In this document: in pieces, positions 25,349 through 34,606 of the stretch
Layout: every line of letters begins with the position of its first letter
Numbering within the stretch: position 1 is the first letter of the stretch
From: Syntrophobotulus glycolicus DSM 8271
GTDB lineage: Bacteria; Bacillota; Desulfitobacteriia; Desulfitobacteriales; Syntrophobotulaceae
DNA length: 64,000 nucleotides
Assembly: GCF_000190635.1 (NCBI RefSeq)
Contig: NC_015172.1
Location: 1,736,001-1,800,000 of the forward strand
Reading direction: 5' to 3'
Translations under genes and position numbers: made by a program
Notes under the pieces: generated by a model
Databases searched by the model: none
What the model was told of the DNA's origin: nothing
What the model saw: only the letters and a program-made list of their open reading frames with translations

Positions 25349-27265
25349 TTAGGATTCTCTAGTATAATTGAGCAGGCCTCCGGCTAAAACGATTTTGGCC
25401 TGTCTTTCAGTGAGGTTATGCTGAACCGGGATTTTGGTCTGTGTACCGTCGATATGAAGGACAAGAGGTTTATTGTGTATGACGGCTTCGAGCAGGTCTA
25501 TAATGGACAAGTTGGTGTCCACGTCGATCTTGTCATAATCTTCTTCCTGAACAAAGCTAAGAGGAAGGATGCCGAAATTGACCAGATTATCTTTATGGAT
25601 ACGGGCGAAGCTTTTAGCCAGAACAGCTCTGATGCCCAGGTACATGGGAACAAGAGCGGCGTGTTCACGGCTGGAGCCCTGTCCATAATTGTGGCCGGCA
25701 ATGATGATCCCTTTGCCGGCAGCTTTGGCTCTGGCAGGGAATTGAGGATCTATTTTACTGAAAACAAATTCAGAAAGGATAGGAACATTAGATCTGAAGG
25801 GCAAAACTTTAGCCCCGGCAGGCATAATATCATCTGTTGTGATATTATCCCCGAGTTTGATCACAACCGGGAGACGATAATGGTCTTCTAATTTAGAAGT
25901 CACGGGAAGAGGTTTGATGTTTGGCCCCCGTACGATTTGAGTCTCAGGATTTCCCGGAGCGATAATCAGGGAATCATCTATTCTGAAGGAAAGAGGCACT
26001 TCGATCTGCGGAGCTTTGCCCAGTGTCCTGGGATCAGTGATATAACCGGTGACAGCACTGGCGGCAGCCACTTCAGGGCTGACCAGGTATATTCCGGCAT
26101 CAGCAGTGCCGCTGCGTCCTTCGAAGTTTCTGTTAAATGTCCGGAGTGATACTGCTCCGGAAGCAGGCGACTGTCCCATGCCGATACATGGCCCGCAAGC
26201 AGATTCGAGAATTCTGGCTCCGGCATCAAGAAGATCGGTCAGAGCGCCGTTGTTGGCCAGCATAGTCAGTACCTGGCGAGAACCCGGGGCAATAACCAGA
26301 CTGACATCCGCAGATACGGTTTTGCCTTTTAAGATGGCCGCGGCAGTCATTAAATCAAGATAAGAAGAATTTGTACAACTGCCGATAGCAACCTGATGAA
26401 CCTTAATATCGGCCAGTGTGCTGATCGGAGCTACATTGTCAGGCATATGCGGCTGGGCTGCCAAAGGTTCCAGAGTGCTTAAGTCCAGAGTGATTTCTTC
26501 ATCATATTCTGCGTCCTCATCGGCCGCAAGAGGAATCCAGTCCTTTTCGCGAGCCTGGGCCTTTAAAAATAATCTGGTTTGTTCATCACTTGGGAAAAGA
26601 GAAGACGTCGCTCCCAATTCCGCTCCCATATTGGTGATGGTGGCGCGTTCAGGAACAGTCAGGCTTAAAACGCCAGGCCCGCTATATTCAAAGACTTTGC
26701 CGACTCCTCCTTTGACAGAAAGACGGCGCAGGACCTCCAGAATGATGTCCTTGGCAGAGACCCAGTCGGGACGTTCACCATAAAGGCCAATCTTCACAAC
26801 TTTGGGATCTTTTAGATAGAAAGCCCCTCCGCCCATGGCAACCGCGACATCAAGACCGCCGGCGCCCATGGCCAGCATTCCCAGGCCGCCGGCAGTCGGG
26901 GTATGGCTGTCAGAGCCCAGAAGAGTTTTACCGGGCACACCAAAACGCTCTAAATGCACCTGATGGCAGATGCCGTTACCAGGACGGGAAAAATACAGGC
27001 CAAAGCGGGCGGCACAGCTTTGCAGAAAAGCATGGTCATCCGCGTTCTCAAAGCCGGTCTGTAAAGTATTATGATCGATATAACTTACTGACAGTTCGGT
27101 TTTTACTCTGGGCGTGTTGATGGCTTCAAACTGCAAATAGGCCATTGTACCGGTAGCATCCTGAGTCAGAGTCTGATCAATTTTGATTCCTATTTCTTCA
27201 CCGGAACTTACCCGGCCGGATACGAGATGAGATTTTAATATTTTTTGTGCGAGGTTATCCCCCAT
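25349..27265 (-). CDS. Aconitate hydratase (short, bacterial/archaeal-type)
   Basis: A 638-residue aconitase-superfamily enzyme carrying the [4Fe-4S] ligands Cys297 (IGSCTNSS), Cys357 and Cys360 (ACGPCIGMG). SDSHTPTAGGLGMLAMGAGG and the C-terminal swivel domain with GQGSSREHAALVP are clear, both domains in one chain. At 638 residues it matches the short aconitases of clostridia rather than the 900-residue AcnA. It should isomerise citrate and isocitrate in the TCA/glutamate pathway; 3-isopropylmalate and homoaconitate are less likely because large and small domains are fused. Its own promoter lies 76-103 bases upstream of the start. It stands alone. Confidence 0.93.
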   Translation of the reverse strand: MGDNLAQKILKSHLVSGRVSSGEEIGIKIDQTLTQDATGTMAYLQFEAINTPRVKTELSVSYIDHNTLQTGFENADDHAFLQSCAARFGLYFSRPGNGICHQVHLERFGVPGKTLLGSDSHTPTAGGLGMLAMGAGGLDVAVAMGGGAFYLKDPKVVKIGLYGERPDWVSAKDIILEVLRRLSVKGGVGKVFEYSGPGVLSLTVPERATITNMGAELGATSSLFPSDEQTRLFLKAQAREKDWIPLAADEDAEYDEEITLDLSTLEPLAAQPHMPDNVAPISTLADIKVHQVAIGSCTNSSYLDLMTAAAILKGKTVSADVSLVIAPGSRQVLTMLANNGALTDLLDAGARILESACGPCIGMGQSPASGAVSLRTFNRNFEGRSGTADAGIYLVSPEVAAASAVTGYITDPRTLGKAPQIEVPLSFRIDDSLIIAPGNPETQIVRGPNIKPLPVTSKLEDHYRLPVVIKLGDNITTDDIMPAGAKVLPFRSNVPILSEFVFSKIDPQFPARAKAAGKGIIIAGHNYGQGSSREHAALVPMYLGIRAVLAKSFARIHKDNLVNFGILPLSFVQEEDYDKIDVDTNLSIIDLLEAVIHNKPLVLHIDGTQTKIPVQHNLTERQAKIVLAGGLLNYTRES

Positions 27266-27340
27266 TATCTATTCCCCCTTTTGACGTTTATACTTTATCA
27301 AAAAAAAGCTTAAACTTCCAGAGAAATCCTTTAAGTATAC

Positions 27341-27368
27341 ATTATAATCAATAATATCCATTTTGTAA
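27341..27368 (-). promoter_or_regulatory. Probable sigma-A promoter of the aconitase gene
   Basis: On the minus strand TTACAA (27368-27363), 16-base spacer, TATAAT (27346-27341), then about 75 bases to the ATG. Confidence 0.6.
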
Positions 27369-27408
27369 TATCTCGACGGTTTTATCCTTTATTCAGTTCT
27401 GAGGATGG

Positions 27409-27513
27409 CTATAAATGATTAAACCCCAGATTGACCAGCATTCTCTTACGAGTTTGCTGGTTATTTTCGCAGTAAATCAAATGATGATCATCAAAATATA
27501 CTTTTTGTTCCAT
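27409..27513 (-). other. 34-codon reading frame within a large inverted repeat
   Basis: This fills the 350-base gap between aconitase and trmL. A minus-strand frame starts MEQKVYFDDHHLIYCENNQQ and ends VNLGFNHL; composition looks coding, but no Shine-Dalgarno site precedes the ATG. The same bases form a cloverleaf-like fold: ACCCCAGAT (27423-27431) pairs with ATCTGGGGT (27512-27520), and ACCAGCA (27434-27440) with TGCTGGT (27455-27461) inside. It could be a small protein, a gene remnant or a structured element. No known riboswitch family is recognised. Confidence 0.35.
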
Positions 27514-27619
27514 CTGGGGTATAATATATTGAAAAATGTTAGAAGTGTGTATCTTTTTAAATCAATTAAGATCAATCTCTGAAGAGATACATTTGGATAA
27601 ATGAGGAAGTGAAACATTC

Positions 27620-28090
27620 TTGACAGGCAGACTGAACATCGTTTTGGTAGAACCGGAGATACCGCCTAATACCGGTAATATCGCACGGCTTTGCGCGGTA
27701 GTGGGGGCCGATCTGCATCTGGTTAAGCCTTTGGGATTCAAGACTGACGATAAATCTCTGAAAAGAGCGGGGCTGGATTATTGGCACCGGTTGAAGATGA
27801 CCATATATGAAGATTTTGATGATTTTGAAGCGCGCAATCCTGGCGGAAAGCGTTATCTGGCGACAACGAAGGGGAAAATTATTTATAGTGAAACGACCTT
27901 TGAAGAAGGCTGTTACTTGATATTCGGCCGGGAAACGAAAGGGCTGTCACCGGAAATTTTGGCCCGTTATCCTGAACACCTCATCCGTCTGCCGATGAAA
28001 AATGAATGCCGCAGTCTCAATTTGTCAAATGCAGTGGCGATCGTTACCTATGAGGTCTTCAGACAGTGGGGGTATCCCGGACTATCATGA
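27620..28090 (+). CDS. trmL: tRNA (cytidine/uridine-34 2'-O)-methyltransferase
   Basis: A SPOUT-class methyltransferase of 156 residues (TrmL/YibK/CspR) that methylates the ribose at wobble position 34 of tRNA-Leu species. IVLVEPEIPPNTGNIARLC, LVKPLGFKTDDKSLKRAGLDYW, IFGRETKGL and the C-terminal knot segment LPMKNECRSLNLSNAVAI are characteristic. The start is TTG, with GAGGAAGTG about 10 bases before. The tagO-like gene follows after 25 bases and is probably co-transcribed. Confidence 0.93.
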   Translation: MTGRLNIVLVEPEIPPNTGNIARLCAVVGADLHLVKPLGFKTDDKSLKRAGLDYWHRLKMTIYEDFDDFEARNPGGKRYLATTKGKIIYSETTFEEGCYLIFGRETKGLSPEILARYPEHLIRLPMKNECRSLNLSNAVAIVTYEVFRQWGYPGLS

Positions 28091-28115
28091 ACCAGAATTA
28101 ATTGGAGGATCTGTG

Positions 28116-29171
28116 ATGTCTTTCTTATCTACATTTGTTCTTGCCGTATTGGGGGCAGTTGTTTTGACACCTGTCTCTATCATGATTGCCCGTAAGTTGG
28201 GAGTGTTGGATCACCCTGGCGGGAGAAGAATCCATCAAACGCCTATCCCTAGAATGGGGGGGATAGCCATTTATCTTGCTTTTTGGCTCGCTGTTTTTCT
28301 GCGGGTTGATTTGAACAGCACTGTAATTGGACTTTTTCTGAGCAGCACCTTGATTGTTCTAGTGGGAATCGCCGATGACAGCAAAGGATTGGGGCCTTTT
28401 CCCAAGCTGTTTTTGCAGATTATGGCCGCTTTTATTTTTCTGTCTTTCAGTCCTTCTATCGAATATGTTGTTCTGCCTCTGGTGAATGAGGTTGGTTTGG
28501 GATATGCCGGATTCATTTTGGGTGTATTATGGATTGTGGGATTGGTCAATACGGTGAACATTTCAGACGGTCTTGACGGGCTGGCGGCGGGAATCTGCAT
28601 GATCGCCGCCCTGGTTCTGTTCTGGTCGGCAATCAAGATCGATCAGATATTTCCCGCCCACCTGATGCTCGCTTTAACTGGAGCTGCCTTGGGCTTTCTC
28701 TTTTTTAACTTTAATCCCGCCAAAGTGTTTATGGGCGACTCGGGCAGCATGTTTCTGGGCTTTATTCTGGGAGCCGTCTCCTGGACAGGCCTGTTAAAAA
28801 CGGCAACTGTTCTGGGGCTGATCTTCCCGCTGCTGGTCCTGGGGATGCCCCTGACCGATGTCCTGTTCGCCATCATCCGGCGCAAATGGAAGGGAAGGTC
28901 TATTGTTCTGGCGGACAGGGGACACCTGCATCACAGATTATTAGATATGGGGTTTACACAAAAATCGGCAGTATTGCTTCTCTATGCCATAAGTGCCGGT
29001 TTCGGGCTGGCCGCGATTTTTTGTGTTTATGGCAATTGGCTTTTGGCGGCAATTTTGGTCCTGTTGAATATGGTATTAATCCTCAACATTATGTTTCGAA
29101 AGCTGAAAGTGGAAAAGTTCTGGGTGAAAAAAATAGAAAAAGAATATGCTGAAGATAAGCATAAAGTATGA
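28116..29171 (+). CDS. Undecaprenyl-phosphate sugar-1-phosphate transferase (TagO/WecA-like)
   Basis: A multi-pass membrane enzyme of the MraY/WecA family, 351 residues, which transfers a sugar-1-phosphate (typically GlcNAc-1-P) to undecaprenyl phosphate to start a wall polymer. Cytoplasmic-loop motifs: GGRRIHQTPIPRMGG, VNISDGLDGLAAG, FMGDSGSMFLG and RGHLHHRLLDMG. Eight or more hydrophobic stretches are seen. A longer frame starting inside trmL is rejected; the ATG at 28116 has TTGGAGGA. The His-rich loop supports WecA/TagO over MraY. The product polymer cannot be inferred from here. Confidence 0.9.
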   Translation: MSFLSTFVLAVLGAVVLTPVSIMIARKLGVLDHPGGRRIHQTPIPRMGGIAIYLAFWLAVFLRVDLNSTVIGLFLSSTLIVLVGIADDSKGLGPFPKLFLQIMAAFIFLSFSPSIEYVVLPLVNEVGLGYAGFILGVLWIVGLVNTVNISDGLDGLAAGICMIAALVLFWSAIKIDQIFPAHLMLALTGAALGFLFFNFNPAKVFMGDSGSMFLGFILGAVSWTGLLKTATVLGLIFPLLVLGMPLTDVLFAIIRRKWKGRSIVLADRGHLHHRLLDMGFTQKSAVLLLYAISAGFGLAAIFCVYGNWLLAAILVLLNMVLILNIMFRKLKVEKFWVKKIEKEYAEDKHKV

Positions 29172-29217
29172 GTAAGATAAAAAATGGGATGATAAAATAA
29201 CGAAAGGGAGAATAACA

Positions 29218-29916
29218 ATGAAAATAATCTTTCATGGTCATTCCTGTTTTGAAATAACGGGATCAAAGGGCAGGATTCTCATTGACCCTTTTCTCAGGGA
29301 TAATCCCCGAGCTGATGTCGGGCCGGATGATTATCAGGAACTGGACGCGTTATTAATTACCCATGGCCATGATGATCATATGGGAGATTGTCTGGAGATT
29401 GCCAAAAAAACCGGCTGTCTCTTTATTTCTAATTTTGAGCTGGCAAATTTTGCGAAGAAGAACGGGGTAAAAAACATCCACTCCATGCATATTGGAGGGA
29501 AATATCCATTTGGATTCGGAACGGTAAAGCTTACGCCCGCTTTGCATGGATCAGGCATACCGAAAGGAGACGGAACTTTTTGGTATGGTGGCCTGGCCTG
29601 CGGTTTTCTGATCAATATGGACGGGTTGTGGGTATATCACGCCGGAGACACCGGATTGTTCAGTGATCTGCAATTGATAAAAAACTTTTGCGCATTAGAG
29701 GCAGCGATGTTGCCGATCGGGGATAATTTTGGGATGGGTCCGGACGATGCGGTGCTCGCGGCGGAAATGCTCCAAGCAAAATATGTGGTCCCCATGCATT
29801 ACAATACTTTCCCTGTCATCAGGCAAAATCCTGAAGCTTTTGTTTCAGCACTTGAAAGTAAAGTTCCGAAGACGAAAGGCGTTATTCTGGAACCCGGGCA
29901 AAGCCTGCAAATTTAA
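29218..29916 (+). CDS. UPF0173-type metallo-beta-lactamase-fold hydrolase
   Basis: A 232-residue metal-dependent hydrolase of the UPF0173 family. The metallo-beta-lactamase metal motif THGHDDHMGD near residue 48 is intact, and YHAGDTG and VVPMHYNTFP supply further metal ligands. The fold starts with KIIFHGHSCFEI. In vivo substrate is unknown for the family. The start follows GAAAGGGAG, 46 bases after the tagO-like gene, so it probably ends that operon before the terminator. Confidence 0.9.
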   Translation: MKIIFHGHSCFEITGSKGRILIDPFLRDNPRADVGPDDYQELDALLITHGHDDHMGDCLEIAKKTGCLFISNFELANFAKKNGVKNIHSMHIGGKYPFGFGTVKLTPALHGSGIPKGDGTFWYGGLACGFLINMDGLWVYHAGDTGLFSDLQLIKNFCALEAAMLPIGDNFGMGPDDAVLAAEMLQAKYVVPMHYNTFPVIRQNPEAFVSALESKVPKTKGVILEPGQSLQI

Positions 29917-29949
29917 ACATTAAGCAAAAATTTTGTTGTTAAGTTATGG

Positions 29950-29977
29950 AAGAATGCCCTGCCAAGGCATTCTTTTT
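29950..29977 (+). terminator. Rho-independent terminator
   Basis: GAATGCC and GGCATTC pair around a 7-base loop followed by TTTTTT, right after the UPF0173 gene. It probably ends the trmL-led unit. Confidence 0.9.
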
Positions 29978-30097
29978 TCCTACAGGGAATAAAAAAAGAA
30001 ATCGGGAAAGATCTTTTTTATAAGGAAATTCTAAATCTTATTGAGGATAATTTTTAGTAAACCTGGCTAAAATATTAGTCAGGACGGTGATTTTAAA

Positions 30098-30232
30098 ATG
30101 AGAGAAAAAGAATGCAACAATCAGTGCGCATTTTCAATTGACGGGCGCTGCCGTCTGGAGAATGTCCAGGGGATAAAGAAACCGCAATGCCCTTACAAGG
30201 AAGGTAATGTCAATTCGTTTTCAGTATCCTAG
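30098..30232 (+). CDS. Cys-rich mini-protein, 44 aa
   Basis: A 44-residue frame with four cysteines, CNNQC (6-10), C18 and C31, spaced as in small zinc-binding proteins of spore-formers (reminiscent of DUF1540, which I cannot confirm). It begins MREKECNNQCAFSIDGRC. Codon use looks like neighbouring genes, and the SASP-like gene starts 29 bases later. The ribosome site is weak (GGACGGTGA, about 9 bases off). Possibly sporulation-related by position; this is inference. Confidence 0.5.
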   Translation: MREKECNNQCAFSIDGRCRLENVQGIKKPQCPYKEGNVNSFSVS

Positions 30233-30261
30233 AAAGTGGATGGAAAAAGGAGGAGGCCGCC

Positions 30262-30429
30262 ATGAAGATGAAAGAGATTAAAAACAGTCTGAAAATCACG
30301 CAAAAAGGTATGAAACAGATGCAAAAAGGAATGTCTAAAGATTTGAAAAAGGCCGGAAACAGACAGTTTAATATCATTGAAGAAATGAAGATGGAAATCG
30401 CCTCCGAGCTCGGCTTGAAGAGAAAATAA
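30262..30429 (+). CDS. SASP-like mini-protein, 55 aa
   Basis: A 55-residue basic protein with a strong ribosome site (AAAAAGGAGGAGG) before the ATG. The last 16 residues, EEMKMEIASELGLKRK, match the start of alpha/beta-type small acid-soluble spore proteins, where K.EIA.ELG forms the first conserved motif and contains the GPR protease cut site. The second SASP motif is absent, since the chain ends. The N-terminal part is Lys- and Met-rich (KGMKQMQKGMSKDLKK), able to bind nucleic acid. It may be a diverged or shortened SASP. It follows the Cys-rich mini-gene. Confidence 0.6.
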   Translation: MKMKEIKNSLKITQKGMKQMQKGMSKDLKKAGNRQFNIIEEMKMEIASELGLKRK

Positions 30430-30563
30430 AACAAAGTATGCTTAGTCATCACAGCAGGTCCTGCCTTATGTTATAATGAAAAAAATAGGTAGGGCTTTTT
30501 TATTGGGTAAAACAAAACATCAGCAGACAAAATGATGACAGCCCGGATGGGAGAAAACACCAG

Positions 30564-33500
30564 ATGTTCACGCATCTCCATGTCCATACTGAATACAGCC
30601 TGCTGGACGGAGCGGCCAGGATCAACAAGCTTGTGAAAAAGGCCGGGGAATTGGGTATGCCCGCTTTGGCCATTACGGACCATGGTGTAATGTACGGGGT
30701 AATAGACTTTTACAAGGCCTGTAAAAAACAAGGGATTAAACCGATCATTGGCTGTGAGGTTTATGTGGCCCCGGGAAAATTGACCGAAAAAAATGCGGGC
30801 CGGGATGATAAGAATTATCATCTTGTTTTGCTTGCCGAAAATATGGAAGGCTACCGCAATCTTGTAAAAATAGTCTCAAATGCCCATATTGAAGGATTTT
30901 ATTATAAACCGAGGACAGATAAAAAATTCCTCAGGGAAAACAGCAAGGGGCTAATTGCGCTCAGCGCTTGTCTGGCTGGTGAAATATCCGAGCTGATTTT
31001 GGAGGATAACCTGGAAAAAGCCCGGGAAACGGCCTTGGAGTATCTGGATATATTCGGTAAGGGCAATTTCTTTCTGGAGATTCAGGACCATGGCTTAAGA
31101 GATCAGCAAAAGGTCAATACTGAAATGCTGAAGATTTCCCGGATGACCGGAATCCCCATCGTAGCGACCAACGATGTGCACTATGTCGAAAAAGCTGATT
31201 CCTTCCTGCAGGATGTCCTATTATGTATTCAGACCGGTAAAACATTAAACGATCAGACCAGAATGAGCTTTGAAGGGCAGGAATTCTATTTGAAAGCTCA
31301 TTCCGAAATGAATCTGCTTTTCGGAGAGCATCCTGAGGTTTTGGAAATAACCGAGGAAATAGCAGCCAGGTGCAATGTTGATTTTGCCTTCGGGACAAAT
31401 TTTTTACCCGATTATCAGGTTCCCGAAGGATTTACACTGGATCAATACCTGCGGGAGCAATGCGCGCAGATCTTCCCCCAGCGCTATCCCCAGGCAGGTG
31501 AAAGAGAAAAAGGACGCCTGGAATATGAGCTGAATGTCATCACCAAAACAGGTTACTCCGGCTATTTTTTAATTGTGGCTGATTTTTGCCGGTACGCGAG
31601 AGAAAATGGCGTAACGGTAGGACCGGGGAGAGGATCGGCAGCCGCCAGTATGGTCGCTTATTTATTAGGAATTACCGATATTGAACCACTCAGGCATGAT
31701 CTGCTCTTTGAACGGTTTTTAAATCCTGAAAGAATAACCATGCCTGATATCGATATAGATTTTGATCCTGAAGGCAGAGATAAAGTCATTAAATATGTCA
31801 CACAAAAATATGGTGCGGATAAAGTCTGTCAAATCATCACCTTTGGAACTATGGGGGCCAAAGGCGCGATCAGGGATGTTGGCAGGGTCCTGAATATCCC
31901 GCTCAGCAAAGTGGACAAGGTGGCTAAAGCCGTTCCCAATGAACTGGGGATGACTCTGGAAAGGGCGTTGACCGTTTCTCCTGATCTGATCAGAATGGTT
32001 AGCGAGGAAGAAGAAATCAAACGGCTTCTGGAAATTTCCCAGGGACTTGAAGGGATGCCCAGACATGCGTCTACCCATGCCGCAGGGGTCGTGATCGCCA
32101 GAGAACCGTTGACCAACTATTTGCCTTTGCAAAGAACAGCGGAAGGATTTCCCATGACCCAATTTCCGATGAAGACAGTTGAGGATATCGGCTTGTTAAA
32201 AATGGACTTTCTGGGGTTACGTAACCTGACGATCATCAGCCAAACTCTGACCAGAATTCAAGAGACGCAGGGAAAAACAATCGATCTCAACAAATTGCCA
32301 TTAGACGATCTGAAAACTTATCAAATGCTCTCTGAAGGCAAGAGCTCCGGTGTCTTTCAGCTGGAAAGCGGCGGTATGAAAGCTATTCTCAAGGAGCTGA
32401 AACCAAGCTGTTTTGAGGATATTATTGCCGTCTTGGCCCTTTACCGGCCCGGTCCCATGGAACAAATACCGGAATTTATTAAGCGTAAGCAAAGCGGCAA
32501 GCTCAGCTATCTTCATCCTAAATTAGAAAAAATCTTACAGGCTACTTATGGAATTATCGTTTATCAGGAACAAGTAATGCAGATCGCCAGGGATTTGGGC
32601 GGATACTCTCTGGGCCGGGCGGATTTGCTGCGCAGGGCAATGGGGAAGAAAAACCGCGATATTATGGATGAAGAACGCCAGAATTTTGTTCATGGACTTC
32701 AGGATGATCACGGCGAGGTAATTGTCCCCGGTGCCATACGCCTTGGCCTTAAAAAGAATGAGGCCGAAGAAATATTTGATCTTATGGCTAAATTCGCCGA
32801 ATACGGGTTCAATAAAGGCCACGCGACGGCCTATGCCTTGATTTCTTACCAGACAGCTTATTTGAAAGCCAATTTCCCTTTGGAGTTTGCCGCATCTCTT
32901 TTAAGCTCGGTCATCGGTGTTTCCGATAAAGTTTCTTTTTATATTCATGAAGCCCAAAACAATGGCATCACGATTTTGCCCCCCGATGTCCAGTTCAGTT
33001 ATAATGATTTTGCCATTGAGGGCAGGGCCATCCGCTTCGGTCTGGGAGCTGTCCGCAATGTTGGCGCCCAGGTCGTTGAAAAGATCATTGAGGAAAGGAA
33101 AAACGGGCCCTTTCGTTCGCTTTATGATTTTATCAGCCGGATGGATTCCAGAATGGTCAACAAAAGAGTGATGGAAAGCCTGATTAAGGCAGGGGCGTTC
33201 CAATCGCTTTGTTCAAGAGCACAGGCTTTGACTGTGCTTGAGAGGATGCTTGATTTGGCTCAAAACAGGCAGAGAGACCGGGAGTCGGGGCAAATGTCCC
33301 TTTTCGATCTTGATGAGAAGCTGGAAGAAGACTTTGCAATGCCTCAATTAGACGAAGTTTCTCAAGGAGATATCTCCAAGCTGGAGAAAGAATACCTGGG
33401 TTTATATCTGACTAATCATCCTTTATCGTCAATTGAAACGCAATATAAAGACCTGATTAGTTCCGATATTGCGACCTGTCTGGAAGGCTTAGAAGAAAAA

Positions 33501-34037
33501 AAAGTGATCTTATGCGGAATAATTACGTCTTATAGACAGACAATAACAAAAAGAGGCGAGATGATGGCCACTTTTCTTCTTGAAGATCTTTCGGGGACCA
33601 TCGAAGTCCTGGTTTTCCCCAGAGTTTTTGCGGAAGGATCAAATTTGCACAATGACAATATTGTCATTGTTAAGGGCAGATATTATCTTAATGAAGATGA
33701 GAAGAAGATCTTTGCCGAAAAAATTAACGAATTAAATGAGTTTAACCAGGGGCCTGAAACAAATGCAAGAGGGGAAAAAGAGGAGAACTCAGGTTATGAC
33801 AGGGTGGACACAAAGCATGGAAGGCTTTTTTTAAAATTAAATCGTGAAGACAAGGAACTGCTCGGCAGGATTTTGAAATTACTGGAAAACCATTCTGGAA
33901 AAATCCCCGTATGTGTATATTTTGCGGACAGCAAAAAATCATTTAAATTAAGCCAAGAATATCGGGCCGAGAAATCTCATGCTTTTTGCCAAAATATTAC
34001 TGCACTTCTGGGACAAAACAATGTAAAATGGCAATGA
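30564..34037 (+). CDS. dnaE: DNA polymerase III subunit alpha, DnaE1 type
   Basis: A 1157-residue replicative or lagging-strand polymerase. Order of domains: PHP (residues 1-200; starts with LHVHTEYSLLDG), palm/fingers with catalytic Asp395 and Asp397 in PDIDIDFD and GPGRGSAAASMVAYLLG just before, the thumb and beta-binding region (QMSLFDL is clamp-binding-like, near residue 912), the OB domain (after about 970), and a tail. No intein or frameshift seen. The ATG has GGGAG 10 bases upstream. It is followed by coaD after 59 bases; PolC may be elsewhere. Confidence 0.96.
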   Translation: MFTHLHVHTEYSLLDGAARINKLVKKAGELGMPALAITDHGVMYGVIDFYKACKKQGIKPIIGCEVYVAPGKLTEKNAGRDDKNYHLVLLAENMEGYRNLVKIVSNAHIEGFYYKPRTDKKFLRENSKGLIALSACLAGEISELILEDNLEKARETALEYLDIFGKGNFFLEIQDHGLRDQQKVNTEMLKISRMTGIPIVATNDVHYVEKADSFLQDVLLCIQTGKTLNDQTRMSFEGQEFYLKAHSEMNLLFGEHPEVLEITEEIAARCNVDFAFGTNFLPDYQVPEGFTLDQYLREQCAQIFPQRYPQAGEREKGRLEYELNVITKTGYSGYFLIVADFCRYARENGVTVGPGRGSAAASMVAYLLGITDIEPLRHDLLFERFLNPERITMPDIDIDFDPEGRDKVIKYVTQKYGADKVCQIITFGTMGAKGAIRDVGRVLNIPLSKVDKVAKAVPNELGMTLERALTVSPDLIRMVSEEEEIKRLLEISQGLEGMPRHASTHAAGVVIAREPLTNYLPLQRTAEGFPMTQFPMKTVEDIGLLKMDFLGLRNLTIISQTLTRIQETQGKTIDLNKLPLDDLKTYQMLSEGKSSGVFQLESGGMKAILKELKPSCFEDIIAVLALYRPGPMEQIPEFIKRKQSGKLSYLHPKLEKILQATYGIIVYQEQVMQIARDLGGYSLGRADLLRRAMGKKNRDIMDEERQNFVHGLQDDHGEVIVPGAIRLGLKKNEAEEIFDLMAKFAEYGFNKGHATAYALISYQTAYLKANFPLEFAASLLSSVIGVSDKVSFYIHEAQNNGITILPPDVQFSYNDFAIEGRAIRFGLGAVRNVGAQVVEKIIEERKNGPFRSLYDFISRMDSRMVNKRVMESLIKAGAFQSLCSRAQALTVLERMLDLAQNRQRDRESGQMSLFDLDEKLEEDFAMPQLDEVSQGDISKLEKEYLGLYLTNHPLSSIETQYKDLISSDIATCLEGLEEKKVILCGIITSYRQTITKRGEMMATFLLEDLSGTIEVLVFPRVFAEGSNLHNDNIVIVKGRYYLNEDEKKIFAEKINELNEFNQGPETNARGEKEENSGYDRVDTKHGRLFLKLNREDKELLGRILKLLENHSGKIPVCVYFADSKKSFKLSQEYRAEKSHAFCQNITALLGQNNVKWQ

Positions 34038-34096
34038 AGCAAATTTAGTATTATCGTTGCTCTGATCAATCAAAAATTTTTTGGAGGAGAAAATTT

Positions 34097-34573
34097 GTGC
34101 GCATCGCTGTTTATCCAGGAACCTTTGATCCGGTAACCCTTGGACATATGGACATTTTACACAGAGCGGCTCAGCTTTTTGATAAAATCATTATTGGAGT
34201 AGCCGCAAACAGCAATAAAGAAACCCTGTTTTCTTTAGAGGAGAGACAAGAGCTTTTAAAACATGAAATTAAAGAGATGAGTAATGTCGAAGTCTGTCCC
34301 TTCAGCGGCCTAACGGTTGAATTTGCCAGACAATGCGGGGCAGTCGCTCTGATTCGCGGTCTCAGAGCGATTTCTGATTTCGAGTATGAGTTTCAATTGG
34401 CTTTAATGAATAAAAAGCTGGCTCCTGATATGGAGACGGTATTTCTGATGACCAAGAGTGAATATTCCTTTATCAGTTCCAGTGCCATCAAATGGGCGGC
34501 AAGTCTTAAAGGAAGCATCAGCGAGTTTGTTCCGCCAAATGTAGAAAAGGCTTTACTGAAAAAGCTGCATTAG
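34097..34573 (+). CDS. coaD: Phosphopantetheine adenylyltransferase
   Basis: CoaD, the penultimate enzyme of coenzyme A synthesis, joining 4'-phosphopantetheine and ATP. The 158 residues carry the nucleotidyltransferase motif YPGTFDPVTLGHMDIL with the HMD triad variant, ALIRGLRAISDFEYE and the C-terminal YSFISSSAIK. The start is a GTG with a strong GGAGGAGAAAA. Length matches the family exactly. Confidence 0.96.
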   Translation: MRIAVYPGTFDPVTLGHMDILHRAAQLFDKIIIGVAANSNKETLFSLEERQELLKHEIKEMSNVEVCPFSGLTVEFARQCGAVALIRGLRAISDFEYEFQLALMNKKLAPDMETVFLMTKSEYSFISSSAIKWAASLKGSISEFVPPNVEKALLKKLH

Positions 34574-34606
34574 AAAAATTTGTTGAGAAATGTTATGGAG
34601 GTAAAT

